Assembly: GCA_002392275.1 (NCBI GenBank) | Contig: DGGQ01000062.1 | Span: 1-12,227, forward strand | DNA: 12,227 nt | Reading direction: 5' to 3' | Origin: Treponema sp. UBA3870 | Lineage (GTDB): Bacteria; Spirochaetota; Spirochaetia; Treponematales; Treponemataceae | In this document: one piece after another, positions 10,895 to 12,227 of the stretch | Numbering within the stretch: the first letter of the stretch is position 1 | How the letters are laid out: every line of letters starts with the position of its first letter | The notes under the pieces: generated by a model | Databases searched by the model: none | Seen by the model: the letters and a program-made list of their open reading frames with translations, nothing else | What the model was told of the DNA's origin: nothing | Program-made: the position numbers and the translations under genes

Positions 10895-12227
10895 TATTGA
10901 TTTCCCCCGGACTTTTTTTCAAACGTGAGTTTTGTTTTTCCGCCCTCAATCGAGTAGACCCTTGAGCATAAGGTGAGCGGAAAATCTGCCGCACCAACAA
11001 TCAGAACTGCTTTTCCTTCTGATTCAAGCGACTGGATTTTTTTAACGAGTTTTGACTGCGCCTCTATGTCCAGTCCGTGCATCGGGTTGCATAAAATTAT
11101 CAGGCTTGGATTTTGCGAAAGCTCCCGCGCAAGGATAAGACGCTGCAACATTCCTCCGCTGAGCGCACTGCATTTTTCTTCCGGGCTTATGTTCACCTGC
11201 GCTTCGGAAATCATTTTGAGCGCGTCGCCGGTTTCATTTTTTGTGGCTGAGTATACGCCGAGCATTTCCTTTACCGTAAGATTCGGATTCGATGCCCTGA
11301 AAGTTTTGTCGGAAGGAACGATTGCGGCATTGTGTTTTCTCAAAAATGCGGAACTTAATTTTTTTGCCTGTATTTTTTTCATCCCCGATTTTTCATCAAA
11401 AATAAAAACGCTTCCCTTTGAGTATGCCGTGTCGATTCCGGTGGCAAAATCTTCAAGAGTTCCGAGAGCGGCTTCCTTCATTCCGGCGACGGCAGTTATG
11501 TTTGCAAAATCAACTTTTATCGAGGCTTCCAAAAGTGCGGGCTTGTCTTTCGGTTTGCTTGATATTTTTTCAAGCACAAGGCATGTCGTGTTTTTTTTGA
11601 TTTCCGAATCAGGCTTTGCGATTTGGAATCCTAACGATTGAACGACGGGCGGAACATAATCTTTCGGATTTTCGTAACATGCCGAGACCTTTCCTTTTTT
11701 TAGGACCGTTATCGTGTCGCAGTATGATTTTGCTTCCGATGTGCTGTGGGTGATTACGATGATTCCCGTTCCTGCATTCGAAAGTTCTTTGAGTGACTGG
11801 TAGAGCGATTTTCTTTCGTTCATGTCGAGAAATGCGGAAGGCTCATCAAGAATCAAAAAATCAGGATGGCGGAGAAGTGCGGACAGAAGTGAAGCGTAGA
11901 ACCTGTTGTTGCCTCCCAAATCTTTTACGAGCGTTTTAAGAGAAAGTGACGGCGCCCATTTTTTTTTGAGTTCAAGAAGTTCATCCGGTGTTTTGAGCGG
12001 AATGAAAAATGAATTTTTTTTCTGGAGCGAAAGGATTATGTTTTCTTCTGCCGTGAGTGAAGATGAAAGAAGCGGCCTTTGATTTACGATTGCGATTCCC
12101 TTTTTCAATGCGCCGGCTGGTCTTGAAAAATCTGTTTCCGCTCCGTCAATAAAAATTTTCCCCGATGTCTGTTTTTCCGCCCCGGAGATTATTTTTGCGA
12201 GGGTCGATTTTCCGGCTCCGTTTTCTC
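10894..12227 (-). CDS. ABC transporter ATP-binding protein, two NBDs, 5' end outside window
   Basis: 443 residues are visible; the N-terminus lies to the right of the window. The reading frame is open to the window edge and begins with Walker A, ENGAGKSTLAKIISG, so any internal start near 12108 would be wrong. NBD1: Q-loop VNQRP, an altered signature LGGNNRF, Walker B LILDEPSAFLD, switch ITHS. NBD2: the Walker A place reads AGMKEAALGTL without the Lys-Ser/Thr, but the signature LSGGMLQR is intact; Walker B is LIILCNPMHGLD without the catalytic Glu, and the switch His is absent. This one-chain double ATPase is typical of RbsA/NupO/RfuB-type importers. One complete ATP site (Walker A/B of NBD1 with LSGG of NBD2) and one dead site are predicted. 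It energises the two permeases encoded downstream. The periplasmic binding protein gene is not in the window. Confidence 0.9.
   Translation of the reverse strand, partial: ENGAGKSTLAKIISGAEKQTSGKIFIDGAETDFSRPAGALKKGIAIVNQRPLLSSSLTAEENIILSLQKKNSFFIPLKTPDELLELKKKWAPSLSLKTLVKDLGGNNRFYASLLSALLRHPDFLILDEPSAFLDMNERKSLYQSLKELSNAGTGIIVITHSTSEAKSYCDTITVLKKGKVSACYENPKDYVPPVVQSLGFQIAKPDSEIKKNTTCLVLEKISSKPKDKPALLEASIKVDFANITAVAGMKEAALGTLEDFATGIDTAYSKGSVFIFDEKSGMKKIQAKKLSSAFLRKHNAAIVPSDKTFRASNPNLTVKEMLGVYSATKNETGDALKMISEAQVNISPEEKCSALSGGMLQRLILARELSQNPSLIILCNPMHGLDIEAQSKLVKKIQSLESEGKAVLIVGAADFPLTLCSRVYSIEGGKTKLTFEKKSGGNQ

Noticed and set aside
10973..11641. 222-aa plus-strand frame
   Set aside because: Antisense to the ABC ATPase; hydrophobic/serine-rich shadow without a ribosome site.

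Overview
The window looks like part of a Treponema-type spirochaete chromosome. The main reasons are an archaeal-style class I lysyl-tRNA synthetase whose closest remembered relative is the Borrelia enzyme, a DUF6273 lipoprotein with a relaxed lipobox, two secreted CsgG-domain proteins, and a Bmp/Rfu-type ABC transporter like those of spirochaetes. The taxonomic call is an inference from gene content; no rRNA is present.

Region 1 (1-1420) begins with a 7-bp tandem repeat and an intrinsic terminator, followed by a secreted lipoprotein gene (136-1350). Its last ~31 codons are almost all NNY, and a perfect 7-bp stem with a 4-nt loop covers its stop codon. Both traits recall the variable region and downstream hairpin of diversity-generating retroelement (DGR) target genes. 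No reverse transcriptase is visible here.

Region 2 (1418-2493) holds a minus-strand pair, a 65-aa protein and an abutting GNAT acetyltransferase, arranged like a toxin-antitoxin (TA) operon, with a 9-bp inverted repeat over the promoter area. A GC-rich, stem-forming spacer separates it from lysS. Region 3 (2494-4178) is lysS, with -10 box TATAAT only 8 nt before the ATG, so it may be leaderless; a bidirectional terminator follows.

Region 4 (4215-5689) has an unknown acidic/basic-tailed protein, a RelB/DinJ-YoeB TA pair with a readable promoter and operator, and a divergent TerB-like protein. Region 5 (5700-8110) has two secreted CsgG-domain proteins on the minus strand that share an N-terminal module but carry different C-terminal modules (a beta-rich domain and a DUF1566/Lcl domain). 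Between them is a small plus-strand ORF resembling a DUF2281-type orphan antitoxin. Several inverted repeats lie here, including three consecutive palindromes at 8006-8085.

Region 6 (8159-8989) is an Rpn/PD-(D/E)XK transposase-like nuclease. Region 7 (9021-12227) is a minus-strand operon, overlapping at each junction, encoding a double-NBD ABC ATPase (5' end outside the window) and two BPD_transp_2 permeases, for nucleoside, sugar or riboflavin uptake.

Housekeeping genes (lysS, transporter) are thus interleaved with accessory modules: TA-like pairs, surface or periplasmic ligand-binding proteins, a nuclease of transposase descent and intergenic palindromes.
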